Source of the DNA: Thiohalocapsa sp.
GTDB lineage: Bacteria; Pseudomonadota; Gammaproteobacteria; Chromatiales; Chromatiaceae
DNA: 61,602 nt
Reading direction: 5' to 3'
Assembly (NCBI RefSeq): GCF_022340605.1
Contig: NZ_JAJDNQ010000044.1
Coordinates: forward strand, 1-61,602
Shown here: positions 1-7,882 of the stretch, in pieces
How positions within the stretch are numbered: position 1 is the stretch's first letter
Layout of the letters: every line of letters starts with the position of its first letter
Notes under the pieces: generated by a model
What the model saw: the letters and a program-made list of their open reading frames with translations, nothing else
What the model was told of the DNA's origin: nothing
Databases searched by the model: none
Translations under genes and position numbers: made by a program

Positions 1-30
1 ACGACAACGACAACGACAACGACAACGACC
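1..30. repeat. CGACAA hexamer tract, edge of dispersed hairpin element
   Basis: Five tandem copies of ACGACA/CGACAA fill the first 30 bases. The tract matches the right arm of the hairpin elements near 11.7 kb and 32.6 kb. Any left arm would lie before the window, so this is read as the truncated end of another copy. Bases 31-200 hold GC-rich low-complexity sequence (CGGCTC/CGGGCT runs near 115-150) and no credible gene. Confidence 0.55.
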
Positions 31-201
31 ACCTTGACTCAACTCCAAGCATTTGGCGCCGTCAAGCAATCTGGGGTCACCAGTGGATTGGCGGTCCACC
101 GACATCGGCACCGGAATCGGGCTCGGGCTCGAGCTCGATCGCAACCTCAAGCCCAACCTCGATGTTCACCACAGAACCGTCCAGCCGGATCCGCGCCCCC
201 C

Positions 202-230
202 TTGCTAAGGTGTATCCACTACACTATGTT
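202..230 (+). promoter_or_regulatory. Promoter with inverted-repeat operator upstream of the Nudix regulator
   Basis: A TTGCTA hexamer at 202-207 and a TATGTT hexamer at 225-230 are 17 bases apart, a reasonable sigma-70 layout. The spacer contains the perfect inverted repeat GTGTA-TCCAC-TACAC at 210-224. A repressor bound there would block polymerase. The regulator encoded 48 bases downstream is the obvious candidate, which would make this an autoregulated promoter for the regulator and nadA. The operator assignment is inference. Confidence 0.45.
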
Positions 231-277
231 CTGAAGCACAAGACTCGCTCGCAACCCGCGCTCAGTCGGACCTGCCG

Positions 278-958
278 ATGTCCCAAGCCAAACCCCACTG
301 CTACACCCACCCGCATCCGGCCGTGACCACGGACATCGCCGTGTTCGCCATCCGCGACGATGCGCTGCACCTGCTGCTGATTCGACGCGGCAATCCGCCC
401 TTCGAGGGTGCCTGGGCGCTGCCGGGGGGGTTCCTGGATATCGATGAAGACCTCGAGACCTGCGCCGCCCGTGAGCTGGCCGAAGAAACGGGGCTCAGTG
501 GGCTCTACCTGGAACAGCTCTGCACCTTCGGCGCCGTCGGCCGCGACCCGCGCGAGCGGGTCATCAGCGTCGCCTATCTCGCGCTGGCACCCGCCGGCGA
601 GCGCAGCGTCCAGGCCGGCGATGACGCCGCGGATGCGCGCTGGTTCCGGCTCGACGCCCTGCCCGCGCTGGCCTTCGACCACGCCGAGATCATCGCGACC
701 GCCCAGCGCCGGCTGGTGGGCAAGCTCGACTACTCCACCATCGCGTTCCAGTTCCTGCCGGAGACCTTCACCCTCGGCGAATTGCAACGGGTCTACGAGA
801 TCCTGGTTGACGCCGAGATCGACAAGCGCAACTTCCGCAAGTGGGCGCTGGCCTTGGAGCAGATCGAGGCCACCGGCGAGACGCGCCGGCACGGCAACCA
901 TCGCCCCGCCCGGCTCTACCGGCTCACCGACCGCGAGCGCGTGACCTACCTGAAGTGA
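278..958 (+). CDS. nrtR: NrtR-like Nudix domain protein with C-terminal winged helix
   Basis: Residues about 15-140 form a Nudix fold. The Nudix box at residues 51-73 fits GX5EX7REUXEEXGU in full (REL at its core, EETGL at the end). Residues about 155-225 resemble the winged-helix domain of NrtR regulators, with the [11 protein letters not shown] and KRNFRKW words. NrtR proteins control NAD biosynthesis genes and bind ADP-ribose or related ligands. nadA begins 32 bases after the stop, which supports that role. Studied NrtR proteins often have a non-catalytic Nudix box, so the intact box leaves ADP-ribose hydrolysis possible. The ATG at 278 has only a weak ribosome site. Confidence 0.82.
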   Translation: MSQAKPHCYTHPHPAVTTDIAVFAIRDDALHLLLIRRGNPPFEGAWALPGGFLDIDEDLETCAARELAEETGLSGLYLEQLCTFGAVGRDPRERVISVAYLALAPAGERSVQAGDDAADARWFRLDALPALAFDHAEIIATAQRRLVGKLDYSTIAFQFLPETFTLGELQRVYEILVDAEIDKRNFRKWALALEQIEATGETRRHGNHRPARLYRLTDRERVTYLK

Positions 959-990
959 CCCCGCGGCCCTGCCGCAGACGGAGACGAATC

Positions 991-2076
991 ATGACCACCG
1001 CCGCCATCGACACGCCGGACCTCGAGACCCGGGCCCGGGACCGCATGCAGGTGCCCAAGCAACCCGAGTGGCCCGCGCTCGGCGACGCTGAAAAGACAGC
1101 GCTCAAGGATCGCATCAAGCAATTGCTGCGCGAGCAGAACGCCATGCTGGTGGCGCACTACTACGTCGACGGCGACCTCCAGGCCCTGGCCGAGGAGACC
1201 GGTGGCTACGTGGCAGACTCGCTGGAGATGGCCCGCTTCGGCACCGAATCGGACGCCGACACCCTGGTCGTCTGCGGCGTGCGCTTCATGGGCGAGACGG
1301 CGAAGATCCTCAATCCGGAAAAGCGGGTGCTGATGCCGACGCTCGCGGCCACCTGCTCGCTGGACGAGGGCTGCCCGGCAGGCGCCTTCAGCGCCTTCTG
1401 CGATGCCCACCCGGACCACACCGTCGTCGTCTACGCCAACACCAGCGCCGAGGTGAAGGCCCGCTCCGACTGGGTGGTGACCTCCAGCATCGCACTGCCC
1501 ATCGTCGAGTACCTGCATGCCAAGGGCGAGAAGATCATCTGGGCGCCGGACAAGCACCTGGGTCACTACGTCCAGCGCATGACGGGCGCGGACATGCTGC
1601 TCTGGGACGGCGCCTGCGTCGTGCACGAGGAGTTCAAGGGCTTCGCGCTGGACCGGGTACGCCGCCTGCACCCGGACGCCGCGGTGCTGGTACACCCCGA
1701 ATCCCCGGACGAGGTCGTGGACCAGGCCGACGTCGTCGGCTCCACCACCCAGCTCATCAAGGCCGTGCAGAGCATGCCGAACCAGGAATTCATCGTCGCC
1801 ACCGACGCCGGCATCTTCTGGAAGATGCACCAGCTCGCGCCCGAGAAGACCCTGATCGCCGCGCCCACCGCCGGCGAAGGCGCCACCTGCGAGAGCTGCG
1901 CCCACTGCCCCTGGATGGCCATGAACGCGCTCCAGAACTTAGAGCAGGTACTACGCAGCCACGACCAGGAAATCCACATCGACGAGGCCATCCGCCAGCG
2001 TGCCGTGGTGCCCATCCAGCGCATGCTCGACTTCGCCCGCGAGCGCGGCATCGGCGCGCGGCGCGACAGCGACTGA
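991..2076 (+). CDS. nadA: Quinolinate synthase NadA
   Basis: The 361-residue product condenses iminoaspartate with dihydroxyacetone phosphate to quinolinate in de novo NAD synthesis. It starts at the ATG at 991, preceded by GGAGACG. The N-terminal [18 protein letters not shown] stretch is typical. The three iron-sulfur cysteines of the family can be placed in [24 protein letters not shown] and CESCAHCPW. It lies 32 bases after the NrtR-like gene, so co-transcription and NAD-responsive control are likely. An upstream ATG at 841 lies inside the previous gene and is not used. Confidence 0.96.
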   Translation: MTTAAIDTPDLETRARDRMQVPKQPEWPALGDAEKTALKDRIKQLLREQNAMLVAHYYVDGDLQALAEETGGYVADSLEMARFGTESDADTLVVCGVRFMGETAKILNPEKRVLMPTLAATCSLDEGCPAGAFSAFCDAHPDHTVVVYANTSAEVKARSDWVVTSSIALPIVEYLHAKGEKIIWAPDKHLGHYVQRMTGADMLLWDGACVVHEEFKGFALDRVRRLHPDAAVLVHPESPDEVVDQADVVGSTTQLIKAVQSMPNQEFIVATDAGIFWKMHQLAPEKTLIAAPTAGEGATCESCAHCPWMAMNALQNLEQVLRSHDQEIHIDEAIRQRAVVPIQRMLDFARERGIGARRDSD

Positions 2077-2224
2077 GCGCGGCCGCGTCCGACACGAGGC
2101 TACCGATGATCCATCGCGCCTCACCACCGACCATGCGTCCATCGGGGGTTGGACAAGCGACGAGACCGTGAAGGTATCCGGTGTACGATCCGCGCGTTCT
2201 CGGCGTTGCGAGCAACATTTTCGT

Positions 2225-3517
2225 TTAATGGATTCGCAGCCACGGATCGCCCTCGCGCGCCCGTCGCTCACCCAGCGCGAAGAGCTTCTTCATGTAGTCC
2301 GTGTCGAAAGGCTCGTCGGAGACGGCGTAGAAGCTGGCGGGGATGTACGTGAGCCGGTAGTCGAGCCCCTGGTCACGGGCGTCGATGTACAGCTCCGCGA
2401 GATCGCCGATGCCCTGCGTACGGATCAGGGTGTCGATGGAGCGGCTCATGATGGGGAAAAGCCGCCGCTTGACCGTCCGCCAGTCCGGGCGCAGCTTGGC
2501 GTTGCGGATGACGTAGAGCCGTGGCTCGCCCTGCACGCCGAGCCGCCGGGCGATGCGCCGCCAGTCCGCGCTCGCGGGCGAAAAGAACAGCTGCGCGGTG
2601 ACGCCGCCGTCTACGTGCAGCTCATCGTAGCGCCGGCCGGCGGCCTCCACCTCGATGAGCACCGGCGGGAAGACTCCCGGGATGGACGCCGAGGCCAGGA
2701 TCACGTCGTGGATCAGCTCCGCCGCCCTTGGAGAGCCGCTTGCGGCGATGCGGGTGATGTCCCAGACCATTGGCCGCCCGGCGTCCAGGTTCGTGGTGCC
2801 CACGAACAAACTGCGCCCCTTGCGGCCTTCCGCGGCGATCTGCGCAACCACCTTGTCATCGATGTATTCCGCGATCTTGCGGCGCAGAGGGCGCGTACTG
2901 GCGACAGCGTCGCCACGGATGATCTGGAGCGGCCCCCGCGACGCCAGCAGGTCTTTGGTGCCGAATTCGGTATAGACCTCCCGCAACGCTGGATCGTATT
3001 CGGGGCCGAGGAAGGCGAAGGGCGCGATCAGCGCGCCGGTGCTGATGCCCGTGACGATCTGGAACTCCGGCCGCGTGCCCGTCTCGCTCCAGCCCGTCAG
3101 CAAGCCCGCACCGAAGGCCCCGTCGCCGCCACCACCCGAGATGACCAGATAGTTGTGAGGCTGATCCATGATGCCGCCGTAGCGCGCACGCAGCGTCTGC
3201 CGCGGCAGGGTGAGCCAGGCGTCCAGATTGGCCGGTCGCACGTCACCCCAGCGGCGGGCACCCGGGATGCCGGGAATGGTGGCCTCCGCGGCGAGGGTTG
3301 CCGGCAGCGGTTGCTCGCGTTGGGATGGCGACGCGCAGCCGGCCAGCAGCATGATCCAGAGCAGCGCAAGCGCGCATACCAGGCCCCGCGGCCACGCCGA
3401 CCCAACCCGCAGGTTGTCGGCCGCCCAGAGCAGTGTGCCGCAGCGGGCGGAATGGCCATAAGAGGCCGCATATCCGGCGGGGACGGTGTCGGACCGGCGT
3501 TCAGGCAGGGACATCAT
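2225..3517 (-). CDS. Patatin-like phospholipase, probable lipoprotein
   Basis: This is a patatin-fold serine acylhydrolase that probably acts on membrane lipids. The oxyanion-hole loop GGGGDGAFG is followed by the nucleophile elbow GISTG and, further on, the DGG that carries the catalytic Asp. A hydrophobic segment ends in the lipobox LLAGC near residue 61, so the protein is predicted to be lipid-anchored. The N-terminal region before the signal is long, so the true start may lie inside the reading frame. I chose the ATG pair at 3512-3517. The frame stays open to 3784, but that extension looks like intergenic sequence. The gene is divergent from the regulator at 3770. Confidence 0.85.
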   Translation of the reverse strand: MMSLPERRSDTVPAGYAASYGHSARCGTLLWAADNLRVGSAWPRGLVCALALLWIMLLAGCASPSQREQPLPATLAAEATIPGIPGARRWGDVRPANLDAWLTLPRQTLRARYGGIMDQPHNYLVISGGGGDGAFGAGLLTGWSETGTRPEFQIVTGISTGALIAPFAFLGPEYDPALREVYTEFGTKDLLASRGPLQIIRGDAVASTRPLRRKIAEYIDDKVVAQIAAEGRKGRSLFVGTTNLDAGRPMVWDITRIAASGSPRAAELIHDVILASASIPGVFPPVLIEVEAAGRRYDELHVDGGVTAQLFFSPASADWRRIARRLGVQGEPRLYVIRNAKLRPDWRTVKRRLFPIMSRSIDTLIRTQGIGDLAELYIDARDQGLDYRLTYIPASFYAVSDEPFDTDYMKKLFALGERRAREGDPWLRIH

Positions 3518-3676
3518 CAGGTATCCGAAACCGTGGGACATCGAATCGCGGAACGACGACCACCGCAACACAGGGGCAACACAGGGGGCCAACCATGGGG
3601 GCGTCGCGCAGACCAGGTCGAAAATTGAACCGGGTGTCAGCATCGGGAGATGCCGCGCTTGGGGCAAGGCGCAAAC

Positions 3677-3691
3677 TGCCCAATATGGGCA
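3677..3691. promoter_or_regulatory. Perfect palindrome, candidate operator copy 1
   Basis: TGCCCA-ATA-TGGGCA is a perfect 15-bp inverted repeat 79 bases before the regulator ATG at 3770, in the intergenic region shared with the divergent patatin gene. A near copy lies in front of the first dehydrogenase at 4322-4334. The spacing and the presence of a helix-turn-helix gene beside both sites suggest an autoregulated operator; this is inference. Confidence 0.5.
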
Positions 3692-3769
3692 CAATGAGCA
3701 GTCTTTCGTGCATCGAGGCGGCCGATCGGCGTCTCTGCCATCGCACAGACCGAACCGGGCGCAGCGGCC

Positions 3770-4216
3770 ATGGACCTCGACCAAGACACCCTAGAAGCAT
3801 GCTTCGGCCAAATCTGGCCCGTTCACAACAACGCCTTTTGCGATCTGCTGGTGACGCTCCGGCGGCACTTCGATGGTGACCTCGACCGTATGCTGGTGCT
3901 TGCCGTCATCGGCTCGCGCACGCTGGCGCGTGGCCGCATCGAGGGCCTCGGCTATGACCGCTTCAAGGCATTCGAGCGCCCCGGCGAGCCCGCGCCGATC
4001 AATGTCCAGTCCATCGCGGACTACAGCGGCATCCCGCGGGAAACCGTTCGCCGCAAGGTCAACGAGCTGACGCGGTTGGGCTGGATCATTCGGCGCGACA
4101 AGGGCTATCTGGTCGCCTCCGCCAAGGCCGCGGCGGACCTGGCCCCCGCGACCGAGGCGACCATGCACTATCTGCTCACTGTCGTGACCGCCTGCAACGA
4201 GGCGATGGCCGGCTAA
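3770..4216 (+). CDS. Small winged-helix transcriptional regulator
   Basis: The 148-residue protein has an alpha-helical N-terminal half and a helix-turn-helix at about residues 80-120 (SIADYSGIPRETVRRKV, then NELTRLGWI and a beta-wing RRDKGYLV). The layout resembles the DNA-binding part of Crp or IclR-type regulators, without a recognisable ligand domain. It is followed by two short-chain dehydrogenases in the same direction, so it may control them. Palindromes at 3677-3691 and 4322-4334 are candidate binding sites. A related sequence, GGCCA-AATC-TGGCC, occurs inside the gene at 3806-3819. The ligand and exact family are unknown. Confidence 0.7.
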   Translation: MDLDQDTLEACFGQIWPVHNNAFCDLLVTLRRHFDGDLDRMLVLAVIGSRTLARGRIEGLGYDRFKAFERPGEPAPINVQSIADYSGIPRETVRRKVNELTRLGWIIRRDKGYLVASAKAAADLAPATEATMHYLLTVVTACNEAMAG

Positions 4217-4321
4217 GCACGACAAGGCCCGCTTGGAAACAAGAAGTCGGCCCGGTCGCTGGCGCCTGTTCGACCGTCGCGACCGAATGCCTCTTGCGGT
4301 CACGCGTGACGAGTCGTGGGC

Positions 4322-4334
4322 ACCCAATCTGGGC
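4322..4334. promoter_or_regulatory. Imperfect palindrome, candidate operator copy 2
   Basis: ACCCAATCTGGGC lies 74 bases before the ATG of the first dehydrogenase and matches the core of the palindrome at 3677-3691 (CCCAAT-N-TGGGC in both). The similar distance to the downstream start codon supports a shared regulator, probably the product of the gene at 3770. Confidence 0.45.
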
Positions 4335-4407
4335 GCACCGCGGCTTGTCGCGGCTCCGTCGATCGGCTTCAATCGGCCCGCCTGAAGCTCAACTCGGTGG
4401 GTTAACC

Positions 4408-5175
4408 ATGTACGATCCAAGCGTTTTTCGGCTCGATGACGCCATTGCCCTGGTGACCGGTGCCGGTGCCGGCATCGGCCGCGCCATCGCCGAGACCTTC
4501 GCCGAGGCCGGCGCGTCCGTTGCCGTAACGGACCGCGACGCCGCCACTGCCCAACAGGTTGCAGACGCCATCAACGCTGCCGGCGGCAAGGCAACTGGTG
4601 GCGCCTGCGACGTCACCAAGGAGGAGGACCTGGTTGCCGCGCTGGACCTCGCCGTCAATGCCTTCGGTGGGCTGACCATCCTGGTGAACAACGCCGGTGG
4701 CGGCGGGCCAAAACCGTTCGACATGCCGATGTCGGACATGCGTTTCGCCTTCGAGCTGAACCTGTTCTCGGTCTTCCGGCTCTGCCAGCTCGCCGCTCCG
4801 CACATGGAGAAGGCCGGCGGTGGTGCGATTGTGAATATCACCTCGATGGCCGGCACCAACACTAACCACCGGATGGCCTCCTATGCCTCGTCCAAGGCCG
4901 CCGAGAACCACCTGACGCGCAACATTGCCTTCGACCTCGGGCCGATGAATATCCGGGTCAACGGGATCGCCCCGGGCGCCACCCGCACCCATGCGCTGCA
5001 GACGGTGCTCACCCCCGAGATCGAGGCGACGATGCTCGAGCACACGCCGATCAAGCGCCTCGGCGAGCCCGCCGACATGGCCAATGCCGCGCTTTTCCTT
5101 TGTTCACCCGCCGCGTCCTGGATCAGCGGGCAAATCCTGACGGTGTCCGGCGGCGGGGTCCAAGAACTCGATTGA
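4408..5175 (+). CDS. Short-chain dehydrogenase/reductase (SDR), paralogue 1
   Basis: A 255-residue classical SDR of normal length. The NAD(P)-binding motif TGAGAGIG is at residues 17-24, NNAG follows beta-4, and the active site has Ser in NITSM and YASSK as the YxxxK pair. SDRs of this type resemble 7-alpha-hydroxysteroid dehydrogenase and glucose 1-dehydrogenase; the substrate cannot be told from sequence. An Asp after beta-2 (VTDRD) suggests a preference for NAD. The ATG at 4408 is chosen because the frame upstream of it is non-conserved. The gene lies between the winged-helix regulator and a second SDR. Confidence 0.88.
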   Translation: MYDPSVFRLDDAIALVTGAGAGIGRAIAETFAEAGASVAVTDRDAATAQQVADAINAAGGKATGGACDVTKEEDLVAALDLAVNAFGGLTILVNNAGGGGPKPFDMPMSDMRFAFELNLFSVFRLCQLAAPHMEKAGGGAIVNITSMAGTNTNHRMASYASSKAAENHLTRNIAFDLGPMNIRVNGIAPGATRTHALQTVLTPEIEATMLEHTPIKRLGEPADMANAALFLCSPAASWISGQILTVSGGGVQELD

Positions 5176-5290
5176 GCACGCTTGAGACTCCGCTTTCGTC
5201 GTCATAGTCGTGTGCATGCTCGATGACGACAACTACCAAAGCCTGAGATCACTTCTTTGTGTTCCGGCTCTGCCGGGTTAGGAGCAAGAC

Positions 5291-6091
5291 ATGTCCCAAT
5301 TCGACGCGTTCACAGATTTTCGCATGCACGGTCATTCGGCCATCGTCACCGGCGGCGCGCAGAACATCGGTGAGGCCATCGCGCGCAGCTTCTCCGGCGC
5401 CGGGGCCAAGGTGATGATCGCCGATCTCAACGGCGACAAGGCCAAGGCAACCGCCGAGAAGATCGCCAACGACACCGGCAACGAGGTCCTCGGCATGGCC
5501 TGCGACGTCACCAAGGGCGAACAGATCGACGCGTGCGTCGCAACGACTGCCGAGGCTTTCGGCGGTATCTCGACGCTCGTGAACAACGTCGGCTGGGGCA
5601 AGGCCTATCCAGACCCGCTCGCCGTCTCCGCCGAAGAGATGGTGGAGAGCTACAAGCTCAATACTTTGGCGGCACTAAACATGACCGCGGCCTGCCGACC
5701 GCACCTCGAGCAGGCGGCCAACGCCACCGTAACCAACTCCGGCTCGCTGGTGGGCGCGCTGCCGGCGTTCGATTTCATCGCCTACTCGGCGGCGAAGGCG
5801 GCGCTCAACCACGCGATGCTCGGGCTCGCGCACTACTTCGCAAAGAAAGTTCGCGTCAACACGGTGCTCATCGGCACCGTGATCACACCCGGCTACGCGG
5901 AGGCGGGCCTCGACCAAAAGGTGGTGGACGCGCTGTCGCACCCCGACAACCTGACGGGGCGGGCAGGCCGTCCCGAGGACGTCGCCAACGCCTTCCTCTG
6001 GCTCGCCTCCCCCGCGGGCAGTTGGGTGTCCGGGCAGACAATCCAGGTCTCGGGCGGCGGCAAGCGCGTGCGGCTGATTCCCGACGAGTAA
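5291..6091 (+). CDS. Short-chain dehydrogenase/reductase (SDR), paralogue 2
   Basis: A 266-residue SDR with the same overall layout as its upstream neighbour, probably an old tandem duplicate. The nucleotide motif is TGGAQNIG, where the second motif glycine is replaced by Asn. The catalytic Ser is in NSGSL and the YxxxK pair is YSAAK. An Asp follows beta-2 (IADLN), suggesting NAD use. It starts at the ATG at 5291 after GGAGCAAG. A role in stepwise oxidation and reduction with paralogue 1 is possible but unproven. Confidence 0.87.
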   Translation: MSQFDAFTDFRMHGHSAIVTGGAQNIGEAIARSFSGAGAKVMIADLNGDKAKATAEKIANDTGNEVLGMACDVTKGEQIDACVATTAEAFGGISTLVNNVGWGKAYPDPLAVSAEEMVESYKLNTLAALNMTAACRPHLEQAANATVTNSGSLVGALPAFDFIAYSAAKAALNHAMLGLAHYFAKKVRVNTVLIGTVITPGYAEAGLDQKVVDALSHPDNLTGRAGRPEDVANAFLWLASPAGSWVSGQTIQVSGGGKRVRLIPDE

Positions 6092-6095
6092 CGGT

Positions 6096-6826
6096 GTGCT
6101 TCAGACTACTGCGCTCGCGCTGGCCCTGGCGTTCGCCGCCGGTGCCGCGCTGGCGCAGACCGGCTCAGGTGCAGGTGTCAGCGGCGGTCCCGGCTACGAG
6201 GCCCTCGAGCCCCTGCACGGTGGCGCGACTATCACGTCGATCGTCGTCGAGGTGGAGCCACCGGACGCCCCGGGTGCCGACGCGCTCAGGGCGACGGTGC
6301 GCGACGCGCTGAGCTTGAGGCCCGGCGACGTGTGGGACCCGATGCTCGGGGCGGCGATCCGCGCCAGACTCAAGGCCCTACCCAAAATTCGGACCATCGA
6401 CTTCGCTGGACGTATCGTGGGCGGCGGGGTCGGCCGCCAGCTCGTGGTGACGGTGTGGCCTGCGATGGCCGCCGTGGAAGAGCCCGCGCGCGGCATCCTG
6501 GTGTCGAGAGACCTGGCCGACTTCCCGGTGCTCTACCGCCGCGGTGGACGCTACCTGCAGGTGATCCTGAACGCATCTCCTACCGTTTCGCCTCCTTCTC
6601 TGGCGATGATCCAAATACGAGCCGTTACGAGCGCTTCGATACCCTCTACTCCGGGGGCCTGGACCAGTGGCTTCAGGGTATTTCCATCAACAAGGTGCTC
6701 ACCCAGGCAAACCGCGAGACCCATCGCATACGGCTGAATGTCGCGCCCACGCCGAAGCTCAACCGGTCGGCATGCTCGACGACGACGCGATCGCCTAGCG
6801 CTGACAGCACCGGGAGCAGCAATTGA
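6096..6826 (+). pseudogene. Chimeric, frameshifted outer-membrane protein remnant
   Basis: A GTG start at 6096 opens a frame with a clean signal peptide (AAGAALAQ), followed by a region resembling a POTRA-like or surface-antigen N-terminus (ITSIVVEVEPPD to FPVLYRRGG). Around 6560-6575 recognisable coding moves to another frame, which reads YRFASFSGDDP, YERFDTLYSGGLDQW and THRIRLNVAPTP. Those words match the end of alginate-export family (AlgE-like) porins. Neither part is complete and the frame is lost again near 6770. The simplest reading is a deletion that fused two outer-membrane genes out of frame. Confidence 0.6.
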
Positions 6827-7863
6827 CGGCAAGACCTCCACGAGCCGCCGTTTCGGCTTCGACGCTTTTTTTTCTTGGTTTGTCATGGTTTCAAGCGGCG
6901 GTCGGCGCTGAGGTCGTGCTCGTCAATGGCGACCGACTCAGCGGCAGGATTCTTCAGGCCGATCAGGACACCGTCGTGCTGGAGACGGATTACGTGGGCA
7001 CCCTGACGATCGAGCGCAACAAGGTGCAGTCCCTGCGACGCGATCCAGTGCAGGCGGGTACCGAGGTCTCGGCGCACTCCGATGCCGGCCCGGGCGCGGT
7101 CGCAGACGGATCGAACCCGAACCAGCCGCAAGGTTCGGCGCAGCCGCCTGCGGATGATTCGGCCGGGCCGACGGTGACGACGTCGGCCCGTTCATCTCCC
7201 TTCACGCCCGGCAATAATCTCACTGGACGCGTCGACTTCGCGCTTAGCGACGACAAGGGCAATACCGACAAGAACGAGATCGATGTGGACTACCAGGTGG
7301 AATACCGCCGGGGCTGGAATCGTCTCACGAGCCTCGGCGCGTTGGAATTCGATACCAATGACGGGGAGAAGACGACCGACAAGTGGTCCACGTACAACCA
7401 ATATAGCCGGCTGTTTCCCTCGCGCTGGTATGGTGCGGCCTGGTTCGCGCTCAAGCATGATCGCTTCGCGGACCTGCGCCTGCGCACCCTCGGCGGGCCG
7501 GCCATCGGTTATCTCGCCGTCGAGAGCGAGGCCATGAATCTGAGCATCGAGGCAGGTCCCGCGGCCCTGCAGGACGACTTCTACGACCACGTCGACCAGG
7601 ACTCCCTGGGCATGGCGTGGTCCCTGCACTACGACCAACTGCTTTGGCAGGGGTCCCTGCAACCCTATCACCGGCAATTCGGCTATGTTGCCCTGGATGA
7701 CAAGGACAAGTTCCTCTGGCAATCGTGGACCGGTCTGCGGGTGCCCCTCGCCAGCGGTTTCACCGGCGCCGTCGAGTTCGAATACGACTACGACAGCAAC
7801 CCGGCGGTGGCGACCAAGACCACGGATACGACGCTGCGGCTCAAGCTCGGTTATCAGTGGTAA
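6823..7863 (+). CDS. DUF481 family outer-membrane beta-barrel protein
   Basis: The 346-residue protein starts at TTG 6823, after GGGAGCAGC, with a signal peptide ending near AAVGAE. A short N-terminal domain (VLVNGDRLSGRIL to LTIERNKVQSLRRDP) resembles an SH3-like repeat found in such proteins. After a Pro/Gln-rich linker comes a barrel domain of alternating strands that ends in an aromatic residue (LGYQW), the usual signal for BAM-dependent insertion. These features match DUF481, a salt-inducible outer-membrane family of unknown function. The next gene, a mechanosensitive channel, begins 19 bases later, so both may serve the osmotic response. Confidence 0.83.
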   Translation: MTARPPRAAVSASTLFFLGLSWFQAAVGAEVVLVNGDRLSGRILQADQDTVVLETDYVGTLTIERNKVQSLRRDPVQAGTEVSAHSDAGPGAVADGSNPNQPQGSAQPPADDSAGPTVTTSARSSPFTPGNNLTGRVDFALSDDKGNTDKNEIDVDYQVEYRRGWNRLTSLGALEFDTNDGEKTTDKWSTYNQYSRLFPSRWYGAAWFALKHDRFADLRLRTLGGPAIGYLAVESEAMNLSIEAGPAALQDDFYDHVDQDSLGMAWSLHYDQLLWQGSLQPYHRQFGYVALDDKDKFLWQSWTGLRVPLASGFTGAVEFEYDYDSNPAVATKTTDTTLRLKLGYQW

Positions 7864-7882
7864 GCGTCGGCGGGACAGAGAC

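Noticed and set aside
34..234. A 66-codon ORF at the left edge
   Set aside because: Its product is a His/Arg/Gln repeat from low-complexity DNA and it overlaps the promoter of the Nudix gene.
5196..5232. A short inverted repeat TCGTCGTCA/TGACGACAA after SDR 1, resembling the hexamer elements
   Set aside because: Only about eight bases pair and the flanks of the element family are absent. It may be a fossil copy or a weak terminator, but cannot be supported.
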